A stretch of 64,000 nucleotides of DNA from Bacilli bacterium (GTDB lineage Bacteria; Bacillota_I; Bacilli_A; RFN20; CAG-631), in NCBI GenBank assembly GCA_900754115.1, contig CAAEBM010000052.1, positions 1 to 64,000 on the forward strand, written 5' to 3'. This document shows positions 26,153 to 35,810 of the stretch, one piece after another. The number at the start of each line of letters is the position of its first letter. The first letter of the stretch is position 1. Below the pieces are notes generated by a model. The model was not told the origin of the DNA, did no database searches, and saw only the letters and a list, made by a program, of their open reading frames with translations. A program made the translations under genes and the position numbers.

Positions 26153-27472
26153 ATGAAAAAAAAGATTATTCTTTCTGTCATAAAATTAATTATGATGGGA
26201 TTTTTAGCAAAGCTCATTTCAACTTTTGCTAAAATCATTATTGCACAAAAAATTGGAATAGAAAGCATGAGTATTTATGCTTTGACCGTTCCAACCATGG
26301 TTTTAATGATTAATTTAGCACAAGCTGGTTTTCCTACCGCAATTGCAAAATTGATTGCTCAAAATCGCAATAAAACTTATAAAATCATGATTAGTGCCGT
26401 CTTTTTATCTTTAATTTTAAACTTAGTCATTGCTGGAATTTATTTTCCTTTAGTGCCTTTTATTGGAAAAAATCTTTTACATAATTCTTTAACATATCCT
26501 ACTTTGTATTGTATTGGTTGTATCATCCCATTAGTTTCTTTTAGTGGTTTATTGAAAGGATACTTTGTTGGTATTGAACAAGTAGAAAAAAGTTCTTATT
26601 GTCAAATTAGTGAAGAAATTGCAAGAATATTATTTATTGTCGTTTTTATTGACTTTTTTTCGGCTAAATCGCCAAGTTTTTTATCATTCTTTGCAATGTG
26701 TGGAATGTTAGTAGGAGAAATCGCTTCTATCATCCACATGATTATTTCTATGCATGTAAAATGGAAACAAAAGTTTCACGATTTGAAACAAATAAAAAAA
26801 GAAGAAACAGCACAATTAAATAAAATGATTCTATCCATTTCTTTACCAACTACTTCTACTCGAATTATCGGATCAATTTCTTATTTTATAGAACCGATTC
26901 TTTTTACTTTTTTAATGTTACAATGTGGTGTTTCTGCCGCACAAACAACGATTGAATATGGAATTATTACCGGTTATATCATGCCTTTATTATTACTTCC
27001 TGGTTTTTTTGCCAGTGCTTTTTCTTTAGCTTTGCTACCTAGGATGAGTAAATCCATTGCACAAAAAAATTATCGTTATGCAAAAAAGTTGTTATTCTAT
27101 TTTGTATTAGCTAGTTTTGCCATAGGTTTTATTTTTTCTTTAACGATTTTTCTATTCCCTAAATTTTTTATGAATCTTCTTTATCATCACACTCAAGGGT
27201 ATGAATTTATTAGAAAATATGCTCTATTTATCATTATTTACTACATTGAAGCTCCTTTAGGAACAGCAATGGTTGCTTTATCCTTAGAAAAGCATATTTT
27301 TGTTGATTCTTTAATCTGCAACATTGCTAAAATCATCGCATATTTTATTTTTATTCCTGTTTTTCAAACGGATGGCCTGGTAATTGGCCTTTTAGTTGGC
27401 GTTTATTTAACAGTCTTTATTAACATCTATTTTATTCAAAAGCAATTTAAGTTACTTTTGAAACAAAACTAA
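26153..27472 (+). CDS. spoVB: SpoVB/MOP-family lipid-linked oligosaccharide flippase
   Basis: A 439-residue membrane protein with about twelve to fourteen hydrophobic helices and the family start MGFLAKLISTFAKIIIAQKIG followed by TVPTMVLMINLAQAGFPTAIAKLIA. Members flip lipid-linked precursors of cell-wall or capsule polymers; SpoVB itself acts in spore cortex formation. Its neighbours secDF, DUF421, TIGR04086 and ruvBA are those of Bacillus spoVB, which supports the name. The 3' end overlaps the convergent DUF421 gene by 21 bases. Confidence 0.85.
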   Translation: MKKKIILSVIKLIMMGFLAKLISTFAKIIIAQKIGIESMSIYALTVPTMVLMINLAQAGFPTAIAKLIAQNRNKTYKIMISAVFLSLILNLVIAGIYFPLVPFIGKNLLHNSLTYPTLYCIGCIIPLVSFSGLLKGYFVGIEQVEKSSYCQISEEIARILFIVVFIDFFSAKSPSFLSFFAMCGMLVGEIASIIHMIISMHVKWKQKFHDLKQIKKEETAQLNKMILSISLPTTSTRIIGSISYFIEPILFTFLMLQCGVSAAQTTIEYGIITGYIMPLLLLPGFFASAFSLALLPRMSKSIAQKNYRYAKKLLFYFVLASFAIGFIFSLTIFLFPKFFMNLLYHHTQGYEFIRKYALFIIIYYIEAPLGTAMVALSLEKHIFVDSLICNIAKIIAYFIFIPVFQTDGLVIGLLVGVYLTVFINIYFIQKQFKLLLKQN

Positions 27473-28087
27473 TTGATCTTGTTCTAATAGTAAGGCTAAT
27501 TTAATATCTGCAATTTTTTTAACGTTTTGTTCATTAATTTTTTTATATAACCATTGTTCTGTTTTTTGACAAGCTTTTAAATTATCATAAGAAATTTTCC
27601 CATCTGTAATCAATGGATCGGGATAATTGGTTACTGAAACATCTTTACTAATGACACTTAATTTTCCACTTGTTTCTAAAATTGCCCAACGAATGCAAGT
27701 AGGAGAATCAAAACCTTTGTCTCTAAGTTGTGAAAATAAATCATCTGTCGTGTATCTTTGTTTTTTCATTTCTTCAAAATCTAATTGTCCATCATTGATG
27801 ATTAATGACATTTTTCCATCGATGATATCCCGTACTCGTTTACTTTTCATCGTAATTTTAGAAAGAATAATTTGCATACAGGCCAAAAAGGCAACACTGA
27901 CTGCAGGAAGCCAAAGTTCATTTCTTTTATCTACAATAGACATCGTTACTAAATCACTTATTGTAAAATAAACGGCTAGGTCAAAAATACTTAAATTTCC
28001 AACTTCTCGTTTCCCCATGATTCGAATAACAATAATCAAAAAAATATAAGCCAAAAAGGTTTTACCAATGATTTCTAATACTTCCAT
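27452..28087 (-). CDS. DUF421 (YetF/YrbG-like) membrane protein
   Basis: A 211-residue protein with three N-terminal membrane helices (about 5-22, 32-52 and 62-78, including RIMGKREVGNLSIFDLAVYF) and a cytoplasmic alpha/beta domain with the pattern GFDSPTCIRWAILETSGKLSVI. DUF421 proteins such as YetF affect envelope stress or germination; the mechanism is unclear. It occupies the position of yrbG next to spoVB. It starts divergently to the TIGR04086 gene, the two ribosome sites forming an inverted repeat (ATCACCTA at 28094-28101, TAGGTGAT at 28136-28143). Confidence 0.88.
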   Translation of the reverse strand: MEVLEIIGKTFLAYIFLIIVIRIMGKREVGNLSIFDLAVYFTISDLVTMSIVDKRNELWLPAVSVAFLACMQIILSKITMKSKRVRDIIDGKMSLIINDGQLDFEEMKKQRYTTDDLFSQLRDKGFDSPTCIRWAILETSGKLSVISKDVSVTNYPDPLITDGKISYDNLKACQKTEQWLYKKINEQNVKKIADIKLALLLEQDQLVLFQK

Positions 28088-28148
28088 TTTTTTATCACCT
28101 AGTCATATTTTGTGAAAAAAAAGAATATATATTCATAGGTGATCATGC

Positions 28149-28529
28149 ATGAATAAAATATTAAAAGGTTTTTTGTTCTCATTTGTTGCTTTAATTGTAT
28201 TTAGTTTACTATTTTCAGTAATTTTAGCATCAATTAATTTTTCTTCAACTAGTAAAATTCCTGAAATTATTTCATTAATCGTTTCTTTTATCTTGTTTTT
28301 TTTAGTAGGGGCAATTTATGGAATGATTAATAAAAAACAAGGCTTGGGAAGAGGGCTTCTTCTTTGCCTTGTCTATGTTTTAATTGTTAGCATCTATTAT
28401 TTATTCATTGATAAAAACACACAATCTTCTTTTATTTATTTAAAAGTAATCGGCCGTGTTTTGTTATTAGTTGGTGGAAGTATTCTTGGAGTGAATCTAG
28501 CAGATAAAAAAGCCAAATTAAAACAATGA
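28149..28529 (+). CDS. TIGR04086 family membrane protein (YrzE-like)
   Basis: A 126-residue protein with four membrane helices (about 8-28, 40-60, 72-88 and 98-118) and the short loop [15 protein letters not shown]. The length and helix pattern fit the TIGR04086 family, whose Bacillus member YrzE lies beside spoVB and yrbG. Function unknown. The last 12 bases overlap the end of the convergent ruvB gene. Confidence 0.75.
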   Translation: MNKILKGFLFSFVALIVFSLLFSVILASINFSSTSKIPEIISLIVSFILFFLVGAIYGMINKKQGLGRGLLLCLVYVLIVSIYYLFIDKNTQSSFIYLKVIGRVLLLVGGSILGVNLADKKAKLKQ

Positions 28530-29525
28530 ATTTTGATAGGGAATATGTAAATGACGATAAGCTTTTTCTGTCACCATTCTACCTCTAGGAGTGCGATTGA
28601 TTAAACCTTCTTGCAAAAGATAAGGTTCATAAACATCTTCTAAGGTAATTTGTTCTTCTCCTATCGCTGCAGCAATCGATTCAATTCCCACAGGTCCTCC
28701 CTTAAAACGTTCTATAATTCCTTTTAAATAACGAATGTCCACGTCATCTAAGCCCATAGAATCAACTTTTAAGGCATCTAAAGCTTGATTGGTTACCAAA
28801 GCGGTAATAAAACCATGGTTAGTAATTGTTGCAAAATCACGAACTCGGCGGAATAATCGATTGGCTACTCGAGGAGTTCCTCGACTTCGTTTTGCCAATT
28901 CTTGAGCTGCATCTTCATCAATATCATTACCAAATACTTTTGCAGTTCTTTGAATAATTTTTTCAATATCTTTTTGTTGATAATAATTTAATTTAAAAAG
29001 AATCCCAAAACGATCTCTTAAAGGTGCACTGACATCACCAACCCTTGTCGTTGCACCAACTAAGGTAAAGGGTGGTAAATCAATCGCCAATGTTCGAGCA
29101 CTACTATCTTTTCCGACAACCACGTTGATGACATAATCTTCCATTGCAGCATAAAGAACTTCTTCTACGACTTTAGGTAATCGATGAATTTCATCAATAA
29201 ATAAAATATCTCCTGGTTCAATTGTCGATAAGATTGCTGCTAAATCTCCACTTCTTTCAATTGTGGGTCCAGAAGCCACTTTAATATTGGCTTTTTTTTC
29301 ATGTGCTATTACATGAGCAAGCGTTGTTTTTCCAAGTCCTGGTGGCCCATAAATTAAAACATGATCTAAAGCTTCATTACGAACATTACTAGCTTGGATA
29401 AATACTTCTAAATTATTTTTTATATCTTCTTGTCCAATATATTCTTTTAATGAAGTGGGTCTTAATTTTAATTCATCTTCATCTTCAGTAATTTTAGTTC
29501 CTTGCATGATGCGATTTTCTTCCAT
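28518..29525 (-). CDS. ruvB: Holliday junction helicase subunit RuvB
   Basis: A 335-residue AAA+ ATPase from the ATG at 29525, which has AGTAGG at suitable distance; an ATG six bases earlier abuts that site. Walker A is [12 protein letters not shown], Walker B is [10 protein letters not shown], the arginine finger region is LRDRFG and the C-terminal winged helix includes [17 protein letters not shown]. RuvB drives branch migration with RuvA. It follows ruvA by seven bases. Confidence 0.97.
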   Translation of the reverse strand: MEENRIMQGTKITEDEDELKLRPTSLKEYIGQEDIKNNLEVFIQASNVRNEALDHVLIYGPPGLGKTTLAHVIAHEKKANIKVASGPTIERSGDLAAILSTIEPGDILFIDEIHRLPKVVEEVLYAAMEDYVINVVVGKDSSARTLAIDLPPFTLVGATTRVGDVSAPLRDRFGILFKLNYYQQKDIEKIIQRTAKVFGNDIDEDAAQELAKRSRGTPRVANRLFRRVRDFATITNHGFITALVTNQALDALKVDSMGLDDVDIRYLKGIIERFKGGPVGIESIAAAIGEEQITLEDVYEPYLLQEGLINRTPRGRMVTEKAYRHLHIPYQNSLF

Positions 29526-29532
29526 ATTCATC

Positions 29533-30099
29533 CTACTTTCTTAATAATTTAAGGCATTCCTTGATTAATTGTTCTGTTTTTAAATCATCAAGATTTGAAA
29601 TTTTATTCATTGCAGCATCAATTTCTGCAACTTTAAACCCAAAAGTGCGCAAAGCATCGTAAACTTCTTCAAATTGAACATTTTTGCTTTGCGAAACAAT
29701 TTTTTCTTCTAAAACCAATTTCCCTTTTAAATCCAAAACAATTTGTTGAGCGGCTTTTGCACCAATAGAAGGCAGTTTTTTTAAAAAAGCTAAATTACCA
29801 GATTCAATAGCAGAAATAAGATTAGACACTGTTGTCGCTCCAATCATGCCACTAGCTGTTTTAGGACCGATTCCATTGACATTAATTAATTTTAAAAATA
29901 AATCTTTTTCATTCTTTGACTTAAATCCATATAAAACTACACCATCATCTTTTTGATGATAATAGATGTGTACTAAACATCTTCCATAAGCAAAATCTTG
30001 CGGTTTTCCTACATATACATGGTATCCGATTCCGTTGCAATCCACGACGATACTATCAAAAGAAATATCGACAATTTCTCCATTTAAATAAGATATCAT
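29533..30099 (-). CDS. ruvA: Holliday junction DNA helicase subunit RuvA
   Basis: A 188-residue protein from the ATG at 30099 (AAGGTGGTGG upstream; an in-frame GTG twelve bases earlier overlaps that site). It has an N-terminal OB domain ([10 protein letters not shown]), HhH motifs ([33 protein letters not shown]) and the C-terminal RuvB-binding domain. It binds four-way junctions and loads RuvB. It is followed directly by ruvB. Confidence 0.96.
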   Translation of the reverse strand: MISYLNGEIVDISFDSIVVDCNGIGYHVYVGKPQDFAYGRCLVHIYYHQKDDGVVLYGFKSKNEKDLFLKLINVNGIGPKTASGMIGATTVSNLISAIESGNLAFLKKLPSIGAKAAQQIVLDLKGKLVLEEKIVSQSKNVQFEEVYDALRTFGFKVAEIDAAMNKISNLDDLKTEQLIKECLKLLRK

Positions 30100-30112
30100 G
30101 GCTACCACCACC

Positions 30113-30589
30113 TTAAATTAATACTATTATACTATAAATAATACCCGATATACAAATTAAAAATCCATTTGTGCAAATACATCTCACTTTTGGTAAATAG
30201 CGGCATTTTGTCACAAGATTGATTAAAAAATAAACGCCAGCAACTCCTAATAAAAATAAGATATATCCTAGTAGCCGATAAATTCCGACAAAAGCACAAA
30301 TGGCTAAAAAAATACAAAAGTTTTCTTTTGTAATAATATGAAATAAAAACAAAATCATCCCTATTAATAATCCTGCACATACGGCTAAAAAAGAACTTCG
30401 TATTCCTAAAATTGGATCGATAATTAAATCAAAAAACAAAAAATTCAAGCCCATTCCCAGTAAAATTGTTGGAAGATACAAAGAACGATGAACTGTAATT
30501 TTTCCAAATTCAGATAATAACGCAATGGTTAAAACGACTAATAAAATAAAAAATAAGACATATTCTAAAAAGAAGTTTATGATAAACAT
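30113..30589 (-). CDS. Membrane protein of unknown function
   Basis: A 158-residue very hydrophobic protein with about five membrane helices, from the ATG at 30589, chosen because GGGTGA lies four to nine bases upstream; an ATG at 30610 has no site. The helix arrangement is loosely like small A24 prepilin peptidases, but the two catalytic aspartates are not present, so I make no assignment. It lies 14 bases before ruvA and is probably cotranscribed with ruvAB. Confidence 0.65.
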   Translation of the reverse strand: MFIINFFLEYVLFFILLVVLTIALLSEFGKITVHRSLYLPTILLGMGLNFLFFDLIIDPILGIRSSFLAVCAGLLIGMILFLFHIITKENFCIFLAICAFVGIYRLLGYILFLLGVAGVYFLINLVTKCRYLPKVRCICTNGFLICISGIIYSIIVLI

Positions 30590-30637
30590 ATTTTCACCCA
30601 CTACTACCATAATATGTAGAAATTGGGCGAATGTTGA

Positions 30638-31114
30638 CTATGATTGTTTTTTAAAATGAATATTTTGACAAGAATCAAAGTAGTGCGCTTTCCCTTGAAT
30701 AATCGCATTACATTGAACAAATTCTTTGCTATAAATAGAATCAGCAGGATGTTTTAAAATAATCGTGCCATATACTTTTCCTACAACATGAACATTACAA
30801 GGACTGACAATAACCATCTCTTTTTCTACATCTCCAATAATGGTGATTTCAAAATCTTTTTTTTCTTCTTCTGTCTGCTTTTCATTTTGGGCAGTGAATA
30901 AAATTTTTTCAATGACAATTCCTTGATGCACAACCAATTCATCAAATAATGAATATAATTCTTTCGCATTTAAATTTAAATCTTCAAATACCAATTCAAT
31001 GGTAGGATTTTTAATGTTTTGATCAAAACGAATTTGATCAATCTGGTTATTAATTGCTTCTAAAAATTTTTCTTTTGAAGTTATTTTAACAGTATAAACT
31101 TTATTTTGTTCCAT
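30638..31114 (-). CDS. minC: Septum-site determining protein MinC-like
   Basis: A 158-residue protein from the ATG at 31114 (GGTGAT upstream). Residues about 95-145 show the repetitive beta-helix of MinC: EITIIGDVEKEMVIVSPCNV, then VHVVGKVYGTI, then CNAIIQGKA. The N-terminal part fits the MinC N domain, though it is divergent. It is shorter than Bacillus MinC. MinC with MinD blocks FtsZ rings away from midcell; no minD lies beside it. It follows radC, a close neighbour of minC in Bacillus, which supports the call. Confidence 0.75.
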   Translation of the reverse strand: MEQNKVYTVKITSKEKFLEAINNQIDQIRFDQNIKNPTIELVFEDLNLNAKELYSLFDELVVHQGIVIEKILFTAQNEKQTEEEKKDFEITIIGDVEKEMVIVSPCNVHVVGKVYGTIILKHPADSIYSKEFVQCNAIIQGKAHYFDSCQNIHFKKQS

Positions 31115-31159
31115 TTTTATCACCAACACTATTGTATCGTTTTGTTTTGTCATAAATTG

Positions 31160-31858
31160 TCAAATCAATGACGAATCAATAAAATATTGCTTTTTTTCGA
31201 TAATACTATAGTATTGATTTTTACCTAATACGAGATGATCTAAAACTTTGATTTGTAAAAAATCCCCAAGTTCAATCATCCTTTGTGTTAGTAAGATATC
31301 TGCAGAACTTGGTGTGGCATCTCCACTGGGATGATTATGAAAACAAATGATTTTTTTTGCATTCCATTGCATCGCTTTTTTAAATAACAAATTGACATCG
31401 ACATAAGAGGCTTCACTTCCACCAACAAACATTTTTTCTTCTTTGACAATTTGTAATTTTATATTTAAAAATAAAACATAAAAAACTTCTTGGCAATAAT
31501 TCGTGGCTTGTAAATGATATCGATCATAGACATCTTTTGCACAAGTAATCGTAATCTTTTTTTTATGTTCTTGTGTTTGATTTAATCGATTTGCTAATTC
31601 ATAACAAACTTTTAATTCTAAAGCCTTTACTTGATGAATCCCTTTTATATGGATTAATTCATTTAAATCGGCCTTTAATAACGCATTTAATCCTCCAAAA
31701 TGAACTAATAATTGATTTGCTAATTCTAAAACTGATACTCCTTTTGTGCCATTTTGCAATAAAATGGCGATTAATTCGCCATCAGATAAATTTTCAATTC
31801 CATTTTTTAAAGCTTTTTCTCTAGGACGTTCAAATTGAGGAATGTTTTTTAAATTCAT
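31160..31858 (-). CDS. radC: RadC family JAMM-domain protein
   Basis: A 232-residue protein with an N-terminal helix-hairpin-helix region (LSDGELIAILLQNG; LIHIKGIHQVKALELK) and a C-terminal MPN/JAMM domain with HNHPSGDATPSSAD (the two His and the Asp of the zinc site) and an upstream Glu in GGSEASYVD. The physiological role of RadC is uncertain. Its ATG overlaps the stop of the small peptide gene as ATGA, implying translational coupling. Confidence 0.95.
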   Translation of the reverse strand: MNLKNIPQFERPREKALKNGIENLSDGELIAILLQNGTKGVSVLELANQLLVHFGGLNALLKADLNELIHIKGIHQVKALELKVCYELANRLNQTQEHKKKITITCAKDVYDRYHLQATNYCQEVFYVLFLNIKLQIVKEEKMFVGGSEASYVDVNLLFKKAMQWNAKKIICFHNHPSGDATPSSADILLTQRMIELGDFLQIKVLDHLVLGKNQYYSIIEKKQYFIDSSLI

Positions 31859-32052
31859 TTATCCTGTAATTTAAATTTAAAGCCACCTGGTAAAGTGATA
31901 TCTGCCATCTTGCATCCAAATATCTTATAAATTAAAACGCTAACCATGGATAAAATAACAAAAGCAGTGACAACATCTAAGCCTAAAAAACCACCTCTTA
32001 TTTCTTTAGACTGTTCCGTCGTCATTTCTTGATAATGCAATTTCGATAACAT
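31855..32052 (-). CDS. Small peptide with double-glycine-type leader
   Basis: A 65-residue peptide from the ATG at 32052 (GGAGGGA upstream; an in-frame ATG at 32067 precedes that site). Residues 1-20 (MLSKLHYQEMTTEQSKEIRG) have the hydrophobic/acidic spacing of double-glycine leaders, ending RGG at 19-21. The remaining part has one membrane helix (about 26-42) and a short tail with one Cys. This resembles class II bacteriocin or pheromone precursors. No C39 peptidase-transporter is encoded in the window. It is translationally coupled to radC. Confidence 0.6.
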   Translation of the reverse strand: MLSKLHYQEMTTEQSKEIRGGFLGLDVVTAFVILSMVSVLIYKIFGCKMADITLPGGFKFKLQDK

Positions 32053-32126
32053 TTTATCCCTCCTCATTTTATAATAGCATCCATTTTATAATAATCTTTT
32101 TATCTTTTAACTTTTTTAGCCAATAT

Positions 32127-32155
32127 AAAAAGTTTGATTAAAAAATCAAACTTTT
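32127..32155 (-). terminator. Terminator of valS
   Basis: AAAAGTTTGATT pairs with AATCAAACTTTT around a short T loop, followed by T and TATA on the minus strand, 24 bases after the valS stop. Confidence 0.8.
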
Positions 32156-32178
32156 AAGACTTCAATAAGCAAATATTT

Positions 32179-34797
32179 TTATTGTTTTTTTAAATCTTGT
32201 AAATGTTTTTGCACGCTTTCTTTTCTTGATAAATAATTTTGTAACTTTTCTTTTTCTTCATTAATTTTAAAAACAGGCGCTTTCTTTAAAAATCCTTCAT
32301 TTGAAAGCATCTTTTGACAACGCAAAACTTCTTGCTCTAAAGCATTTAATTCTTCTTCACATTTTTTTATTTCTTCTTCTAAATGAACTTCTTTTCGAAA
32401 ACAAATAGAATATATAGCATTTTCCGTTGTCAATCTTTCTGTCACAGAAATTGTGGAGTTGTTATCAGATAAAGTATTATTGATATTTAAAAACTGACTA
32501 AATAATAATTGGTTTTCTCGATAAATTTCTTCTCCTAACTCTGATTTTAATTCAACAATCATGGATAAATTAGTCTTATTTGAAATAGTTTGATTATTTC
32601 TAAAGTTTCTAACAAAAGTGACGATTTCCATTATTTCATTCATCTTTTTTTCTACAACAATCGATTCAAATTCTTCTTTTACAATTGGCCATTTTTCTAA
32701 ATGAATGGATTCTAAAGCAAAAGGTAAAGATTGATATAATTCTTCACTGACAAAAGGAACAAACGGATGGAGTAATACTATAATTGATTTTAAAACATAA
32801 TATAAAACTTGTTTTGTCCAAAGTGATTGGTTTGTATCATTTAAAGTCAATTTAGAAAGTTCGATATACCAGGAGCAAAAATCATTCCAAATAAAAGAAG
32901 TTAAATAGGAACCTACATTTGCAAATTCATATTTTTCTAAATTTTCTTCCATGTTTTTAATGGTATAATTGAGTCTAATTAAAATCCATTGATCAAATAA
33001 AGTTAAGTTTTCTTTTTTAAAGTCGTGAATTTGAAATTGAGGAGTCAAATTCATTAAAACAAAGCGTGATGCATTCCAAACTTTATTGATAAAATTCCAA
33101 CTTGAACTAATTTTTTCTTTTGAAAAACGAAAATCAATTCCTGGAGCACTATTCGTCACTAAAAAGAAACGTAAGGCATCCGCACCATATTGATCAATAA
33201 CTTCCATAGGGTCAATTCCATTTCCTAAGGATTTAGACATTTTTCTACCTTGTTCATCTCGAACTAATCCATGAATTAAAACATCTTTAAATGGTGTTTT
33301 CCCAGTAAATTCAATCGCATCAAACATCATTCTTGAAACCCAAAAGAAAATAATATCATAAGCTGTAACTAATAAATCATTGGGATAATAGCGTAAAAAA
33401 TCTGGAGTAGTTTCAGGCCAACCTAGTGTTGTAAAAGGCCATAAGGCAGAAGAAAACCAAGTGTCTAAAACGTCTTCATCTTGAACATAGTTTTCCATAT
33501 CTTTAGGAGGTAAATACGAAACTAATAGTTCATCGGTTCCTTTTTTATAATAAGCAGGAATGCGATGTCCCCACCATAATTGACGAGAAATACACCAATC
33601 CTCAATGTTTTCTAACCATTGCGTAAACACTTTTTCAAAACGTCGTGGATAAAAATGAACTTTATCTTTTTCTTTTTGCCGATCTAGCGTATTTTGCGCT
33701 AATTTTTTCATTGATACAAACCATTGTTTAGACAAAGTTGGTTCTACTATGGCATCACTGCGTTCTGAATGTCCCACTTGGTGAACATGTTTTTCTATTT
33801 TTTCAACCAAACCTTTTTGTTTTAATTCTTCAACTAATGCTTCTCGGCAAACAAATCGATCCATTTTTTCATATTTTAAAGCTTGTTGATTCATAGTTGC
33901 ATCTAAATTCATACAAACTATTTGTTTTAAATGATATTTTTCACCAAGTAAATAGTCATTAGGGTCATGTGCGGGTGTACATTTCATCGCCCCTGTGGCA
34001 AAATCTATATCTACGTATTCATCAAATAAAATGGGCAATAAATCCCCATTTGCAGGATTAATTACTTTTTTTCCTTTTAAATGTTGATAGCGTTTATCTT
34101 TTGGATTGACAAAAACAGCGACATCTCCAAACATCGTTTCTGGTCTTGTTGTTCCAACGATGATATAGTCTTTACTATTTTCAATATAATAACGGAAATA
34201 ATACATTTTCCCTTCAATTTCTTTATAAACTACTTCAATATTTGATAAAGCAGTCTTTAAAACGGGATCCCAATTAATGATTTTTTCTTTGCGATATAAA
34301 TATCCCTTTTCATAAAGTGTGACAAATACTTTTCGCACTGCTTCATTTCTTTTTTCATCTAATGTAAATACTTCCCGTGTATAATCTAAAGACAATCCAA
34401 GTTTTGCCCATTGTTTTCGAATAGTAGTGGCATATTCTTCTTTCCAATCCCAAGCTACTTTTAAAAATCCTTCTCGGCCTAATTGATATTTATCTATTCC
34501 TTGATCTCTTAATTTTTTTTCAATTTTGGCTTGTGTGGCAATTCCTGCATGATCCATTCCTGCAACCCACAAGACATCATATCCTTTTAAGCGTTTATAA
34601 CGCATTAATACATCTTGTAAAGTGCCATTATAAGCATGTCCCAAATGAAGCATTCCTGTTACGTTTGGTGGGGGCAAAACAGCACAAAAAGGCCTTTTTG
34701 ATTCATCCCCAGCTGTGTAATATCCTTTTTGAACCCAGCAATCATATTTATCCTTTTCCACTTCACGATGATTATATTTCACTTGTAATTCTTTCAT
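32179..34797 (-). CDS. valS: Valyl-tRNA synthetase
   Basis: An 872-residue class I synthetase. The HIGH motif is HLGH at 51-54 after PPPNVTGM, the editing domain includes VGTTRPETMFGD and TPAHDPNDY, and KMSKS is near residue 520 (GRKMSKSLGNG). An anticodon-binding domain and a C-terminal coiled coil (about 800-872) complete it. It charges tRNA-Val and edits Thr. A T-box leader with a valine specifier lies directly upstream, so expression should rise when tRNA-Val is uncharged. Confidence 0.98.
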   Translation of the reverse strand: MKELQVKYNHREVEKDKYDCWVQKGYYTAGDESKRPFCAVLPPPNVTGMLHLGHAYNGTLQDVLMRYKRLKGYDVLWVAGMDHAGIATQAKIEKKLRDQGIDKYQLGREGFLKVAWDWKEEYATTIRKQWAKLGLSLDYTREVFTLDEKRNEAVRKVFVTLYEKGYLYRKEKIINWDPVLKTALSNIEVVYKEIEGKMYYFRYYIENSKDYIIVGTTRPETMFGDVAVFVNPKDKRYQHLKGKKVINPANGDLLPILFDEYVDIDFATGAMKCTPAHDPNDYLLGEKYHLKQIVCMNLDATMNQQALKYEKMDRFVCREALVEELKQKGLVEKIEKHVHQVGHSERSDAIVEPTLSKQWFVSMKKLAQNTLDRQKEKDKVHFYPRRFEKVFTQWLENIEDWCISRQLWWGHRIPAYYKKGTDELLVSYLPPKDMENYVQDEDVLDTWFSSALWPFTTLGWPETTPDFLRYYPNDLLVTAYDIIFFWVSRMMFDAIEFTGKTPFKDVLIHGLVRDEQGRKMSKSLGNGIDPMEVIDQYGADALRFFLVTNSAPGIDFRFSKEKISSSWNFINKVWNASRFVLMNLTPQFQIHDFKKENLTLFDQWILIRLNYTIKNMEENLEKYEFANVGSYLTSFIWNDFCSWYIELSKLTLNDTNQSLWTKQVLYYVLKSIIVLLHPFVPFVSEELYQSLPFALESIHLEKWPIVKEEFESIVVEKKMNEIMEIVTFVRNFRNNQTISNKTNLSMIVELKSELGEEIYRENQLLFSQFLNINNTLSDNNSTISVTERLTTENAIYSICFRKEVHLEEEIKKCEEELNALEQEVLRCQKMLSNEGFLKKAPVFKINEEKEKLQNYLSRKESVQKHLQDLKKQ

Positions 34798-34818
34798 TCA
34801 ATAACCCTCCTAAAAAAT

Positions 34819-35045
34819 AAAAAAAGCATCCTTTTAGCTAAGGACGCTTGATGCGCGGTACCACCTTAGTTTATTTACAACTCATTTATTGTAAATACCC
34901 TCTTTTTCTTATTAACGCTAAGAAACGATTGAACTACTGCTTTTCATTCAATATACTCCAAGACGACCTTCAAGTTCATTTCCTGTCATATTCCACCAAT
35001 TTTTTGACTCTCTATAAGGAAATAATACTTTACTCCTTCTTTTCT
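34819..35045 (-). promoter_or_regulatory. T-box riboswitch, valine-specific, before valS
   Basis: The minus strand carries the conserved T-box core AAGGTGGTACCGCG at 34854-34867. It is followed by a terminator hairpin (AGCGTCCTT with AAGGATGCT, 34825-34848, then seven T). Upstream, stem I includes an AGAGAGTC element and GAAGGTCGTCTTGGAG, where GTC (34965-34967) is a Val codon in the expected specifier position. Uncharged tRNA-Val would stabilise the antiterminator and allow valS transcription. Confidence 0.93.
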
Positions 35046-35057
35046 AAGTATATTCAT

Positions 35058-35086
35058 ATCATACAAATTTTACTGTCAATTGTCAA
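35058..35086 (-). promoter_or_regulatory. Promoter of the valS T-box transcript
   Basis: TTGACA (35081-35086) and TATGAT (35058-35063) are separated by 17 bases on the minus strand. It overlaps the last codons of surE and is followed directly by the T-box leader. Confidence 0.8.
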
Positions 35087-35810
35087 TGGAATCTTTGATT
35101 TTTGCTTTTATATGCTGATATAAAGTTTCGCTAAAACGACTCATTTGTAAAGGAGTAATAGAGACATATCCTTGTTGGACAGCATAAACATCATCTTCTA
35201 AGGATTGTGTCGGTTGAATTAATTCTTTTCGAGATAAAAGTACCTGATCTTGATTAAACTGACATTGATAGATAATGTCTCGTCTATATTGTTTTGTTAA
35301 GCAAATACCTTTTGATTGTTCAAATTTTGCAATTGGTAGATTGACATTGAGGATATAGTTTTTACTTACTAATTGATGAAAAAAGATAAAATGTAAAATT
35401 TTTTGTATTTCTTTTTCTAAGTTTGAAAAATGGTTATAATCCGCAGAAAAAGCAATGGTTGGTTTATTTCCTACTAATGCTTGAAAACAAGCGCCAATCG
35501 TTCCAGAATAAATACTATCAAAGGATAAATTATATCCATTATTGCAACCACTAATGACAATATCAAAATCCACCTTCAAAGCATTTAAACCAAAGATAAC
35601 GCAATCCACTGGATTTCCCGCTAAAGCATAATGAAATTCATCTATTTTTTTTATATTTAACCATTGAGCAATACTTAAACTAGCAGAAGCTCCACTTTTT
35701 CCTTGTTGTGGTGCAACGACATAAACCGTTCCATAATTTTTTAAAATTTTTTCTAATATTTCAATTCCCTGTGCTTGATATCCATCATCATTAGTAAGTA
35801 ATATGTTCAT
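35076..35810 (-). CDS. surE: 5'/3'-nucleotidase SurE
   Basis: A 244-residue protein with MNILLTNDDGYQAQGI (metal-binding Asp pair), GNPVDCV and SGCNNGYN, the standard SurE motifs. It dephosphorylates nucleoside monophosphates and short polyphosphates. It overlaps the end of rdgB by 20 bases, so both nucleotide-housekeeping enzymes are made from one transcript. The 3' end contains the valS promoter. Confidence 0.95.
   Translation of the reverse strand: MNILLTNDDGYQAQGIEILEKILKNYGTVYVVAPQQGKSGASASLSIAQWLNIKKIDEFHYALAGNPVDCVIFGLNALKVDFDIVISGCNNGYNLSFDSIYSGTIGACFQALVGNKPTIAFSADYNHFSNLEKEIQKILHFIFFHQLVSKNYILNVNLPIAKFEQSKGICLTKQYRRDIIYQCQFNQDQVLLSRKELIQPTQSLEDDVYAVQQGYVSITPLQMSRFSETLYQHIKAKIKDSIDN

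Noticed and set aside
30113..30589. A24 prepilin peptidase for the membrane protein before ruvA
   Set aside because: The helix pattern is loosely similar, but the two catalytic aspartate motifs are absent and no pilin genes are nearby.
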